This document shows, piece after piece, positions 8,211 to 16,761 of a stretch of 64,000 nucleotides of DNA. Numbering within the stretch: position 1 is the stretch's first letter; every line of letters begins with the position of its first letter. This DNA is from Blastococcus litoris. GTDB lineage: Bacteria > Actinomycetota > Actinomycetes > Mycobacteriales > Geodermatophilaceae. The stretch covers positions 62,001-126,000 of the forward strand of contig NZ_QCZF01000009.1 of NCBI RefSeq assembly GCF_003075095.1, given 5' to 3'. The translations under genes were made by a program, and so were the position numbers. Under the pieces are notes generated by a model. It was not told where the DNA came from. It did no database searches and was given only the letters and a program-made list of their open reading frames with translations.

Positions 8211-9986
8211 GTGACCCGCCGCCGAGACGCCGTGGTCCGGCGCGGTCTCCGACACGTGCGGCGCGCCATCGTCGAGCAGCCCGGCATGTTCACCCTCGCC
8301 GTCCTGGCCAGCAGCGTCTACGGCGCGATGACCGTGGCCAGCGCCTACGTGATCGGCGAGATCACCGACCGGGTCCTCCTGCCCTCGTTCGCCGACGGCG
8401 CGACCACGGCCGCGGCCCTCTCGCTCGCCGCGGCGGCCATCATCGGGGTGGCGCTGCTCAAGATCGTCGGCATCCTCGGCCGCCGGCTGTTCGCCGGGAT
8501 CATGAGCTACCGGCTGCAGGCGGACTACCGGCGTCGGGTCACCCGCCAGTACCTGCGGCTGCCGCTCTCGTGGCACCAGCGCCACCCGACCGGTCAGCTG
8601 CTGTCGAACGCGAACTCCGACGTCGAGGCCGCCTGGTTCTTCGTGGCCCCGTTGCCCTTCGCCTGCGGCGCGATCGTGATGATCGCGATCACCGTCGTGG
8701 CGCTGTTCGTCACCGACCCGCTCATCGCGCTGGTCGGGCTCGTCGTCTTCCCCCTGGTCTTCGTCGTCAACGTCGTCTACTCGCAGGTGATGAGCCCGCG
8801 CATGCAGCGGGCCCAGCAGTTGCGCGCCGAGGTCAGCGAGATCGCGCACGAGAGCTTCGACGCCGGGCTGGTGGTCAAGACGCTGGGCCGGGAGGCCTCC
8901 GAGACCGAGCGCTTCGGGGCCCGTGCCGAGGAGCTCCGCGACGGGCTGGTCGCCGTCGGCCGGGTGCGCGGCCTGTTCGACCCGCTGATGGAGGCGCTGC
9001 CCAACCTCGGCACGCTCGCCGTCCTGCTCATCGGGGCCGGCCGGGTGGCCGACGGCAGCACCGACGCCGGCGAGCTGGTCTCCATCGCGTACCTGTTCAC
9101 CCTGCTGGCGCTGCCCATCCGGGCCATCGGCTGGGTGCTGGCCGACCTGCCCCGGGCGCTCGCCGGCTTCGACCGCGTCACGCCCGTCCTCGAGGCGACC
9201 GGCGAGACCCCGTATGGGTCCGAGTCGGCGACCGCCGCCGGCGGAGGTGCGGGAGTGGCCGTGGACGGCGTCGACTTCGCCTTCGCCGACGCCGCCGCAC
9301 CGACCCTGCGCGGGGTCACCTTCGACGTGCGGGCCGGCTCGACCGTCGCCGTCGTCGGCCCCACCGGGTCGGGCAAGTCGACGCTGGCCGGGCTGCTCGT
9401 CCGGCTGGTCGACCCGGCCGACGGGTCGGTCCTGCTCGACGGCGTCGACGTGCGCCGGCTGCGCGAGGGCGAGGTCAGCGGCCAGGCCGCCTTCGTGGCG
9501 CAGGGCACCTTCCTCTTCGACGACACGGTGCGCGGCAACATCACCCTCGACGAGCCGTTCGGCGACGACGAGGTCTGGGCCGCTCTGCGGGTCGCCGCGG
9601 CCGACGATTTCGTCGCCGCCCTGCCCGAGGGGCTCGACACCCGGGTCGGCGAGCGCGGCGCGACCCTCTCCGGCGGTCAGCGGCAGCGGCTGGCCCTCGC
9701 GCGGGCCGTCGTCCGCCGTCCGCGGCTCCTGGTCCTCGACGACGCGACCAGCGCCGTCGACCCTGCCGTGGAGGCGCGCATCCTCGACGCCCTGCGCGGC
9801 AGCGACGAGCCCTCGACGGTCGTGGTGATCGCCTACCGGCAGGCGACGATCTCGCTCGCGGACGAGGTGGTGTGGCTCGAGCACGGGCAGGTCCTGGCGC
9901 GCGGCACCCACGAGGAGCTGCTCGACGAGGTGCCCGGCTACGCCGCCCTCGTCCGTGCCTACTCGCAGGCGGAGGTGGCCGCGTGA
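8211..9986 (+). CDS. ABC exporter half-transporter, degenerate ATPase site subunit
   Basis: A 591-residue type IV (B-family) exporter half. It has about six membrane helices (about residues 25-300) and then a nucleotide-binding domain. Walker A Lys389 (GPTGSGKS) and signature LSGGQRQ are intact. The catalytic Glu after Walker B is Asp511 (LDDATS), and the switch His is Tyr542 (IAYR). It overlaps the next gene by GTGA. Together they look like a heterodimeric exporter in which this subunit supplies the non-hydrolysing site. The substrate (lipid, peptide or drug) is unknown. An AAGGAG site precedes the GTG. Confidence 0.92.
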   Translation: MTRRRDAVVRRGLRHVRRAIVEQPGMFTLAVLASSVYGAMTVASAYVIGEITDRVLLPSFADGATTAAALSLAAAAIIGVALLKIVGILGRRLFAGIMSYRLQADYRRRVTRQYLRLPLSWHQRHPTGQLLSNANSDVEAAWFFVAPLPFACGAIVMIAITVVALFVTDPLIALVGLVVFPLVFVVNVVYSQVMSPRMQRAQQLRAEVSEIAHESFDAGLVVKTLGREASETERFGARAEELRDGLVAVGRVRGLFDPLMEALPNLGTLAVLLIGAGRVADGSTDAGELVSIAYLFTLLALPIRAIGWVLADLPRALAGFDRVTPVLEATGETPYGSESATAAGGGAGVAVDGVDFAFADAAAPTLRGVTFDVRAGSTVAVVGPTGSGKSTLAGLLVRLVDPADGSVLLDGVDVRRLREGEVSGQAAFVAQGTFLFDDTVRGNITLDEPFGDDEVWAALRVAAADDFVAALPEGLDTRVGERGATLSGGQRQRLALARAVVRRPRLLVLDDATSAVDPAVEARILDALRGSDEPSTVVVIAYRQATISLADEVVWLEHGQVLARGTHEELLDEVPGYAALVRAYSQAEVAA

Positions 9987-11818
9987 CCGAGCCGCCCGTC
10001 CTGCCCGCCGACGACCGCCGCGAGGGCGCGCTCGCCACCCTGCGCCGCGGCCTGCGGATGATGCCCGAGTTCCGCCGGGGCCTGCCCGTCACGTTCGCGC
10101 TCGCCCTGGTCGCCACCGCCGGCCGGGTGGTCGTGCCGATCGCCGTCCAGCAGGTCATCGACCGGGGTCTCGCCGGCGGCGACCCCGACCTGGACCTCGT
10201 CACCCGCCTCGTCCTGCTCTGCGCGGTCGTCGTCCTGGTCACCGCGGTCGCGGTCTACCGGATGAACGTCCGCCTCTTCCGGACGACGGAGACCGCCCTG
10301 GCCGGGCTCCGGGTCCGGGCCTTCCGCCACGTGCACGACCTGTCGGTGCTCCACCAGCAGGGCGAGCGCCGTGGATCCCTGGTCTCCCGGGTGACCAGCG
10401 ACGTCGACCAGCTCTCGACGTTCATGCAGTGGGGCGGCGTCCTCGGCCTGGTCAGCGTCGGCCAGCTCGTCGTCGCGACGGTGGTCATGGCCGTCTACTC
10501 CTGGCAGCTGACCCTGCTCGTGCTCGTGTGCTTCGTGCCGCTGGCGATCGCCGTCCGGTGGTTCGCCCAGCGCCTGGCGGTCGCCTACGGCGTCGTCCGC
10601 GAGCGGGTCGGCGACGTGCTGGGCGCGGTCGCCGAGTCCGTCGTCGGTGCCTCGACGGTGCGGGCCTACGGCGTCCGCGCCCGGACGGCGGCCCGCATCG
10701 ACGGCGCCATCGACCGCCAGTACCGCGCCCAGGTGGACGCGCAGAAGGTGACCGCGGCGGTCTTCGTCAGCGGCGAGTTCGTCGCCGCCCTCGCCAACGC
10801 CGCGGTGGTCGTCGTCGGCGTGCTCCTCGGCCTGGCCGGGAACATCACCGCCGGGACCCTCGTCGCCTTCCTCTTCCTCGTCACCCTGTTCGTCGCCCCG
10901 GTCCAGACGGCGAGCGAGGTGCTCAACGAGGCGCAGAACGCCGTGGCCGGCTTCCGCCGCGTCCTCGACGTGATCGACACCGCCCCCGACGTCCGCGACC
11001 CTGCCATCGCCGACCCCGCGGGCGTGCGCGAGCTGCCGCCGGGGCCGCTGGGGGTCCGCTTCGACGCGGTGTCCTTCCGCTACGCCCCCGGCGCCCGCCT
11101 GGCGCTCGACGGCGTCGACCTCACCATCGCGCCGCGCCGGCGAGTGGCCGTCGTGGGGGAGACGGGGTCGGGCAAGACGACCTTCGCCAAGCTGGTCACC
11201 CGGCTGATGGACCCGGTGGACGGCCGCGTGCTGCTGGGGTCGGACGCCGCGGGGTGGGTGCCGCTCGACGAGGTGGCCTTCGGCTCGCTGCGCGCGCGGG
11301 TGGTCATGGTCCCGCAGGACGGGTTCCTGTTCGACGCCACGGTGGCCGAGAACGTGCGCTACGGCCGGCCCGGGATGACCGACGACCAGGTGGCCGCCGC
11401 CTTCGAGGAGCTGGAGCTCGGCGCCTGGCTCGAGGGCCTCCCCGACGGCGTGCGGACCCCGGTGGGACAGCGCGGCGAGTCGCTGTCCTCGGGCGAGCGG
11501 CAGCTGGTCGCGATCGCCCGCGCCTACGTCGCCGACCCCGACCTGCTGGTGCTCGACGAGGCCACGAGCGCGGTCGACCCGGCCACGGAGCAGCGGCTCA
11601 CCCGGGCGCTCGACCGGCTGACCACCGGCCGCACCACGCTGACGATCGCGCACCGGCTGTCGACGGCCGAGCGTGCCGACGAGGTGCTGGTCGTCGACGC
11701 CGGCCAGGTCGTCCAGCGGGGCACCCACGCGGAGCTGGTCGACGCCAACGGCCCGTACGCGCGGCTTCACGCGTCGTGGCGGCGCTCCGCTTCCGGTAGC
11801 CCCGCACCGACGGGCTGA
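9983..11818 (+). CDS. ABC exporter half-transporter, catalytic ATPase site subunit
   Basis: A 611-residue partner of the preceding gene, with the same layout: membrane helices at about residues 35-310, then an ATPase domain. Walker A Lys398 (GETGSGKT), catalytic Glu526 (LDEATS) and switch His557 (IAHRLS) are all intact, but the signature is LSSGERQ instead of LSGGQ. Its Walker motifs paired with the partner LSGGQ make one consensus site. Its own altered signature completes the degenerate site. The GTG overlaps the upstream stop by four bases. Confidence 0.93.
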   Translation: MTEPPVLPADDRREGALATLRRGLRMMPEFRRGLPVTFALALVATAGRVVVPIAVQQVIDRGLAGGDPDLDLVTRLVLLCAVVVLVTAVAVYRMNVRLFRTTETALAGLRVRAFRHVHDLSVLHQQGERRGSLVSRVTSDVDQLSTFMQWGGVLGLVSVGQLVVATVVMAVYSWQLTLLVLVCFVPLAIAVRWFAQRLAVAYGVVRERVGDVLGAVAESVVGASTVRAYGVRARTAARIDGAIDRQYRAQVDAQKVTAAVFVSGEFVAALANAAVVVVGVLLGLAGNITAGTLVAFLFLVTLFVAPVQTASEVLNEAQNAVAGFRRVLDVIDTAPDVRDPAIADPAGVRELPPGPLGVRFDAVSFRYAPGARLALDGVDLTIAPRRRVAVVGETGSGKTTFAKLVTRLMDPVDGRVLLGSDAAGWVPLDEVAFGSLRARVVMVPQDGFLFDATVAENVRYGRPGMTDDQVAAAFEELELGAWLEGLPDGVRTPVGQRGESLSSGERQLVAIARAYVADPDLLVLDEATSAVDPATEQRLTRALDRLTTGRTTLTIAHRLSTAERADEVLVVDAGQVVQRGTHAELVDANGPYARLHASWRRSASGSPAPTG

Positions 11819-11823
11819 CCGCC

Positions 11824-11829
11824 TAGGCT
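11824..11829 (+). promoter_or_regulatory. -10 element, leaderless promoter
   Basis: TAGGCT lies 7 bases before the GTG at 11837, just after the exporter stop codon. Confidence 0.5.
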
Positions 11830-11836
11830 CCGCGCT

Positions 11837-12244
11837 GTGGAGACAGTTCCCGGGCCGCTGAGCCGCATGCCGCCGATCCCGGCCATCGCCGCCGCTGTGC
11901 TCGGGCTGCTGAGCGCGTTCGTCCCGGCGGTCTTCCTGCTGGCGGCCGTCGCGTTCTCCGGCGGGGAGTTCGAGGGGAGCGGCTGGCTGCTGGTCGCCGT
12001 CCCGATCCTGCTGTTCGTCGGGCTGCTCGTCGGTGGCGTGCTGCTGCTCCTCGGCAGGGCGTGGTGGGTCCTGACCGTGACCGCCGGCGTCCTGACCGCC
12101 CTGCTCTTCTACGGCTTCGCGTCCGGTGGCTGGGGTGCCGGCGCGTTCGGCGTCCTGACCGTCGTCGTCCCGTTCGTCACCGCCGTGCTGGCGGCGCTGC
12201 CGCGGGTCCGGCAGTGGGTGGCCGCCCGGCGCGCGGCCCGCTAG
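11837..12244 (+). CDS. Small hypothetical membrane protein
   Basis: A 135-residue protein with four hydrophobic helices (about residues 14-36, 46-66, 70-90 and 98-120) and an Arg-rich C-terminus. There is no recognised motif. It could be a separate gene or an accessory to the exporter upstream. The leaderless-type -10 before it argues for its own transcript. Composition and layout resemble the 163-residue protein at 13521. Confidence 0.65.
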   Translation: METVPGPLSRMPPIPAIAAAVLGLLSAFVPAVFLLAAVAFSGGEFEGSGWLLVAVPILLFVGLLVGGVLLLLGRAWWVLTVTAGVLTALLFYGFASGGWGAGAFGVLTVVVPFVTAVLAALPRVRQWVAARRAAR

Positions 12245-12261
12245 CTCACCCCTCGCGCGGA

Positions 12262-12321
12262 CCTCACCGTCGGGTCGCCGTCCTCGTGCTCGAGCGCGAG
12301 GACGGCGACCCTGCGGCGAGG
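12262..12321. repeat. 60-base palindromic repeat, copy 1
   Basis: A perfect 15-bp stem (12272-12286 with 12297-12311) around a 10-base loop, within a 60-base unit that recurs at 13410-13469 with only two or three differences. It lies just downstream of the membrane protein stop. It may act as a terminator, although no T-run follows, or be a REP-like dispersed element. Confidence 0.8.
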
Positions 12322-12403
12322 TCGGTCGTCCCCAGGGGGCGGCGCGGTCCACAACCCCACCGGCTGCGGCGCGTCCGGTACGGGCGACCCCCAGCATGGG
12401 CCG

Positions 12404-13401
12404 ATGCATCCAGCCCTGCGCGCCGCATCGGAGAAGCGCCTGGGGGTCTTCAGCACTGCCGAGGCCCTCCGCGCCGGCTACGACGCCTCCGAGATCCGGG
12501 CCCTCCGTCGCTCCGGGACGTGGGTCGGCCTCCGACGCGGCATCCTCGTCGAGGCGGCGTCGCTGGCCGCGGCCGAGGCGCGCGGACGGCGCTACGACGT
12601 CGACTGCCTGGCCCTCGTCCTGGGCCTGGCCAGGCCCACGACGCTGCTGAGCCACGTCTCGGCCGCCCGCCTGTGGGAGCTGCCGACGCCGCGGACGGTC
12701 GATCCGGTCTTCCGGCTCACCGATCCACGGCAGTGGCGGCGGGGCAGTGACTACCTGATGACGTGCGCGCCGCTCACTCCGGCCGAGCGATGGCGGACGG
12801 GCTCGCTGCCGCTCACCTCTGCGTCGCGGACGCTCGTCGACTGCTCGCGGGAGTGGCCGCTGGAGGACGCCGTGGTCGCGATGACGCCGCCCTGCTGGCC
12901 GGCCGCACGACGCCGGCGGAGCTGCATCAGGCCACGGCCGCGGTCCGGCACTGGCGCGGGTCCGGACGCGCGGCACGGGCAACCGCCCTTGCCGACGGGC
13001 GGGCCGAATCGCCGCTGGAGACCCGCGGACGGCTGCGCATCCTCGGTGCCGGGCTCCCGGCTCCGGAGCTCCAGGTGGAGATCGAGGCCGGTGGACGACT
13101 CGTGGGGGTGGTCGACGCGTGGTTCGAGGCGGCCGCCGTCGCGGTGGAGTTCGACGGACAGGTCAAGTACACCGATCCCTGGCGGGGCCGGGATCCCCAG
13201 CGGGTGCTCTGGGAGGAGAAGCGCCGGGAGGACGAGCTGCGGGCCCTGGACATCCGCGTGGTCCGGCTCACCGATGCCGACACGCGAGCAGGCTGGCCCG
13301 CCGTCGAGCGGCGGTTGCGGGGCCTGCTCGCCGCGCCCGGCCCCGCGGTGCGGCAGTTCACCGCCGTGCCGCGGGTCCGTGGCGTGCGGCGGGCCGGCTG
13401 A
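12404..13401 (+). pseudogene. Frameshifted AbiEi-like / DUF559-type nuclease-fold protein
   Basis: Two frames make one protein. The first (12404 to about 12883) has an N-terminal winged-helix AbiEi-type antitoxin-like region (FSTAEALRAGY, then SGTWVGLRRG). The second (from about 12883 to 13401) has AALLAGRTTPAELH and a PD-(D/E)XK-like C-terminus with VEFDGQVKYTD, WEEKRREDEL and IRVVRLTDAD. Reading continues sensibly only if one base is restored near 12883, where ATGACGCC probably stood as ATGGACGCC. There is no slippery heptamer, so a one-base deletion or a sequencing error is more likely than programmed frameshifting. Intact relatives of about 300 residues are common in Actinobacteria. The gene is flanked by the two palindromic repeat copies. 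Confidence 0.8.
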
Positions 13402-13409
13402 CCCGCCGT

Positions 13410-13469
13410 CCTCACCGTCGGGTCGCCGTCCTCGTGCTCGAACGCGAGGACGGCGACCCTGCGGCGGGG
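13410..13469. repeat. 60-base palindromic repeat, copy 2
   Basis: Second copy of the repeat at 12262-12321, in the same orientation and eight bases after the stop of the broken gene. The stem 13420-13434 / 13445-13459 is identical to copy 1, and the loop differs at one base. Confidence 0.8.
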
Positions 13470-13508
13470 CCGAGGGCCGGCTCCCGGCCGATGTCCGGCC
13501 GGGCGTCC

Positions 13509-13514
13509 TAGTCT
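13509..13514 (+). promoter_or_regulatory. -10 element, leaderless promoter
   Basis: TAGTCT lies 6 bases before the ATG at 13521. Confidence 0.5.
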
Positions 13515-13520
13515 CCGGCC

Positions 13521-14012
13521 ATGCCGTCCTCCGCCTCGCGCAGCCGCGCCGCGGTGCGGCGCTCGCCCCGACCGGCACAGCGCACGACCGTGGCCCCGCC
13601 GCGCGAGCGCCCGCTCGCCGTCCCGTTCGCCGCGTTCTTCGGCCTGCTGCTCGCGGCCGAGGCGGTGTGGTTCGCCTGGCTGCTCCGAACACCGGGCGTC
13701 GGCTGGGACTGGTTCGTCGCCGTCCCGCTGGCCCTCGCGGTGCTCGCCCTGGTGGGTGCGGCCCTCGTGCTCGCCGGCCGGGGCCGGGGGTGGGCCGTCC
13801 TCGCCCTGGCCGCCCTGCTGTCCGCCGTGGGACTCCTGCTGGTCGCCCTGTTCTTCGCGGTGCTGGGCGGCGATCTCGCCGTGGGTGCGACCCTGCTGCT
13901 GCTCGTCGGTCCGGGAACCTCGCTGGTCCTGGCCCTGCGGCGCCCGGTCCGGGAGTGGACACGGGGGCATCGCCCACAGGAGGGAGAGCGCAGCGGCGCC
14001 TCGGCCCGCTAG
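13521..14012 (+). CDS. Hypothetical membrane protein
   Basis: A 163-residue protein. The basic N-terminus (about 30 residues, rich in Arg/Ser) is followed by four hydrophobic helices (about 33-54, 62-84, 88-112 and 116-136) and a basic tail. There is no recognisable domain. The TAG stop at 14010-14012 is also the first half of the -10 hexamer of the next gene. Confidence 0.65.
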   Translation: MPSSASRSRAAVRRSPRPAQRTTVAPPRERPLAVPFAAFFGLLLAAEAVWFAWLLRTPGVGWDWFVAVPLALAVLALVGAALVLAGRGRGWAVLALAALLSAVGLLLVALFFAVLGGDLAVGATLLLLVGPGTSLVLALRRPVREWTRGHRPQEGERSGASAR

Positions 14013-14015
14013 CGT
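14010..14015 (+). promoter_or_regulatory. -10 element overlapping a stop codon, leaderless promoter
   Basis: TAGCGT lies 7 bases before the GTG at 14023. Its TAG is the stop codon of the preceding gene. Confidence 0.55.
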
Positions 14016-14022
14016 CCTCGCC

Positions 14023-15696
14023 GTGACCAGCAACGAGACGGGCCGGGCGGAAGCAGACGTCGTCGTCGTGGGTGCGGGGCTGGCCGGCCTCGTCGCCACG
14101 GCCGAACTGGCCGACGCCGGCAAGCGCGTGATCCTCCTCGACCAGGAACCGGAGGCCTCCCTCGGCGGGCAGGCTTTCTGGAGCTTCGGCGGCCTGTTCC
14201 TGGTCGACTCGCCCGAGCAGCGCCGGCTGCGGGTGCACGACTCGCTCGAGCTCGCCCGCCAGGACTGGTTCGGCACGGCGGCCTTCGACCGCGACTCCGA
14301 CCACTGGCCCCGGCAGTGGGCCGAGGCGTACCTGCAGTTCGCGGCGGGGGAGAAGCGGTCCTGGCTCAAGGAGCAGGGCATCGGCTTCTTCCCGGTCGTG
14401 GGCTGGGCCGAGCGCGGTGGCTACACCGCCACCGGGCACGGCAACTCGGTGCCGCGGTTCCACATCGTGTGGGGCACCGGCCCCGCGATCGTCGAGGCGT
14501 TCGCGCGGCGGGTGCGCGCCGCCGCCGAGGCCGGCCGGGTGGAGCTGCGGTTCCGCCACCGGGTGGACGAGCTGGTCGTCACCGGTGGTGCGGTCACCGG
14601 CGTCCGCGGCGGGGTGCTCGAGCCCAGCCCGGTCGCCCGCGGCGAGGCCAGCTCGCGCACCCAGGTCGGCGACTTCGAGATCACCGCGCAAGCCGTCGTC
14701 GTCACCTCCGGCGGCATCGGCGGCAACCACGAGCTGGTGCGCAAGAACTGGCCGGCCCGCCTGGGCCCCGCCCCGAAGCGGATGCTCTCGGGCGTCCCGG
14801 CGCACGTCGACGGCCGCATGCTGCAGGCCACCCAGGACGCCGGCGCGAGCGTGGTGAACGGCGACCGCATGTGGCACTACACCGAGGGCATCGCCAACCA
14901 CTCGCCGGTCTGGGAGAACCACGGCATCCGCATCCTCCCGGGCCCCTCGTCGATGTGGTTCGACGCGACCGGCTCACGGCTGCCGGTGCCGCTGTTCCCG
15001 GGGTTCGACACCCTCGGCACCCTCGCCCACATCGGGACGACGGGCCACGAGCACACCTGGTTCATCGCGACGCACAAGATCGTGGAGAAGGAGTTCGGGC
15101 TCTCGGGCTCCGAGCAGAACCCCGACCTGACGGGGAAGGACATCCGGCTGCTCGCGACCCGCGTCAAGGCCGGGATGGCCGCTCCGGTGCAGGCGTTCCT
15201 CGACAAGGGCGAGGACTTCGTCGTCGCGGACACGCTCCCGGAGCTGGTCGCCGGCATGAACCGGATCACCGGCGGGAGGCCCGAGCTGGACCTGGGGCAG
15301 ATCGAGCGGGAGATCGTCTGCCGCGACCGGGAGATCGCCCACGAGTTCGGCAAGGACATGCAGATCAACGCCATGCGGGCCGCGCGCAACTACCTGGGCG
15401 ACAAGCTCATCCGCGTTGCCCAGCCGCACCGGATCCTGGACCCGGAGGCCGGCCCGCTGGTCGCCGTGCGGCTGAACATCATCACTCGCAAGACCCTCGG
15501 CGGGCTCGAGACCGACCTCTCCGCCCGGGTGCTGCGACCCGGTGGCGACGTCTTCCCCGGCCTGTACGCGGCCGGCGAGGTCGCCGGCTTCGGCGGTGGC
15601 GGCATGCACGGCTACCGCTCGCTCGAGGGGACGTTCCTCGGCGGCTGCATCTTCTCGGGCCGGGTCGCCGGCCGCGCGGCCGCGGCGGCGCTGTGA
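14023..15696 (+). CDS. FAD-binding dehydrogenase (KstD/fumarate reductase flavoprotein superfamily)
   Basis: A 557-residue flavoprotein. The N-terminal dinucleotide-binding motif VVVVGAGLAGLVA (about residues 11-23) and the following LLDQE bind FAD. A C-terminal GLYAAGEVAGFGGGGMHGYR segment is the second FAD-contact motif of the fumarate reductase/3-ketosteroid dehydrogenase superfamily. The middle is the substrate-capping domain. The actual substrate is unknown, and steroid activity should not be assumed. The GTG start is set by the -10 hexamer seven bases before it. The stop overlaps the next GTG by four bases. Confidence 0.88.
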   Translation: MTSNETGRAEADVVVVGAGLAGLVATAELADAGKRVILLDQEPEASLGGQAFWSFGGLFLVDSPEQRRLRVHDSLELARQDWFGTAAFDRDSDHWPRQWAEAYLQFAAGEKRSWLKEQGIGFFPVVGWAERGGYTATGHGNSVPRFHIVWGTGPAIVEAFARRVRAAAEAGRVELRFRHRVDELVVTGGAVTGVRGGVLEPSPVARGEASSRTQVGDFEITAQAVVVTSGGIGGNHELVRKNWPARLGPAPKRMLSGVPAHVDGRMLQATQDAGASVVNGDRMWHYTEGIANHSPVWENHGIRILPGPSSMWFDATGSRLPVPLFPGFDTLGTLAHIGTTGHEHTWFIATHKIVEKEFGLSGSEQNPDLTGKDIRLLATRVKAGMAAPVQAFLDKGEDFVVADTLPELVAGMNRITGGRPELDLGQIEREIVCRDREIAHEFGKDMQINAMRAARNYLGDKLIRVAQPHRILDPEAGPLVAVRLNIITRKTLGGLETDLSARVLRPGGDVFPGLYAAGEVAGFGGGGMHGYRSLEGTFLGGCIFSGRVAGRAAAAAL

Positions 15697-16373
15697 CGAC
15701 CGGCGGCTGGGGCCCGCCCGGGCGGAGTCCCTGGGCCGACCCGAGCACCCCGACGGAGCAGGGCGCCCCCTACGCGGGCCCGCCGCCGACGGCTCCGGTC
15801 TACGGTGCGCCGCCGCCGGCCTACGGCTACCCGCCGCCGTACGCCGCGCCGCCCTGGGGCGCTCCCTACGGCTACGCGACGCCACCCCGGCGACCGCAGC
15901 GGCCCGGCCAGGTCATCACCGCGGCGGTGCTCGCCTTCGCCCAGTCGGTCGTGGTGCTCATCGCCTCGGTCTACGTCTGGTTCTTCGCCTCCGTCGCCGA
16001 CATCGCCACCACCGGCGCCGACGGCGTCTACGACCCGGCCGCCATCGACGCGCTGGCCACCGAGGGCACCGTGCTGGCCATCGTGCAGCTGGTGTCGGTC
16101 GTGCTGCTCATCGGCGCCGGGGTCTGGGTGCTCAACAGCCGCCGCCGCGCCGCCGCGCTGCTGCTGGTCACCGGACTCGCCGTCCAGGTGGTGCTGGCCG
16201 CCTACTGGATGGTGCGGCTGCAGTCGGAGATCGGGGGCTTCGACACCGACGGCTCGATCATCGCCGTCTCCCTGTTCTTCGCCGCCGCGCCGCTCGTGGG
16301 GCTCGGCATGCTCCTGATCGGTCCGGGCCGCCGGTGGTTCGACGGCACCACCCCGGCCACCTGGCAGCCCTGA
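15693..16373 (+). CDS. Membrane protein with Pro/Gly/Tyr-rich N-terminus
   Basis: A 226-residue protein. Residues 1-72 are a low-complexity Pro/Tyr/Ala/Gly region (repeated PPP, YGAPPP, APYGYA), a cytoplasmic extension common in actinobacterial membrane proteins. About four helices follow (about 76-98, 122-142, 150-170 and 183-205). The function is unknown. It is coupled to the flavin dehydrogenase by a GTGA overlap and ends 25 bases before hisI. Confidence 0.75.
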   Translation: MTTGGWGPPGRSPWADPSTPTEQGAPYAGPPPTAPVYGAPPPAYGYPPPYAAPPWGAPYGYATPPRRPQRPGQVITAAVLAFAQSVVVLIASVYVWFFASVADIATTGADGVYDPAAIDALATEGTVLAIVQLVSVVLLIGAGVWVLNSRRRAAALLLVTGLAVQVVLAAYWMVRLQSEIGGFDTDGSIIAVSLFFAAAPLVGLGMLLIGPGRRWFDGTTPATWQP

Positions 16374-16398
16374 CCCCCGAGCACGGCAGACTGGAGGC

Positions 16399-16761
16399 AT
16401 GCCCGAACCCGCGCTCGCCCCGGAGGTCGCCGCGCTGCTGAAGCACGACCCGGCCGGCCTGGTGGCCGCCGTCGTCCAGCAGCACGACACCGGCGAGGTG
16501 CTCATGGTCGCCTGGATGGACGACGAGGCCCTCCGCCGCACGCTCACCACCGGCCGGGCCACCTACTGGTCGCGCAGCCGCGGCGAGTACTGGGTCAAGG
16601 GCGAGACGTCGGGCAACCGGCAGTGGGTCCGCGAGGTCCGTCTCGACTGCGACGGCGACGCGCTGCTGGTCCTCGTCGACCAGGAGGGCGCCGCCTGCCA
16701 CACCGGCGAGCGCAGCTGCTTCCACCGCCCGCTCCCGGCCGTCGCGGGGCGGGCCTCGTGA
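16399..16761 (+). CDS. hisI: Phosphoribosyl-AMP cyclohydrolase HisI
   Basis: A 120-residue enzyme for the third histidine step, opening the adenine ring of PR-AMP. Zn/Mg ligands are visible: the DCDGDALL segment supplies the first Cys and the Asp residues, and [10 protein letters not shown] supplies two further Cys. The separate cyclohydrolase (no HisE fusion) is the actinobacterial form. The start is ATG at 16399. Upstream, CAGACT six bases away is a weak -10. The last four bases overlap trpE, which links histidine and tryptophan genes in one transcript. Confidence 0.95.
   Translation: MPEPALAPEVAALLKHDPAGLVAAVVQQHDTGEVLMVAWMDDEALRRTLTTGRATYWSRSRGEYWVKGETSGNRQWVREVRLDCDGDALLVLVDQEGAACHTGERSCFHRPLPAVAGRAS

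Noticed and set aside
12881-12890. Programmed -1 frameshift in the AbiEi-like gene
   Set aside because: No slippery heptamer or downstream pseudoknot is evident. A one-base deletion is simpler.
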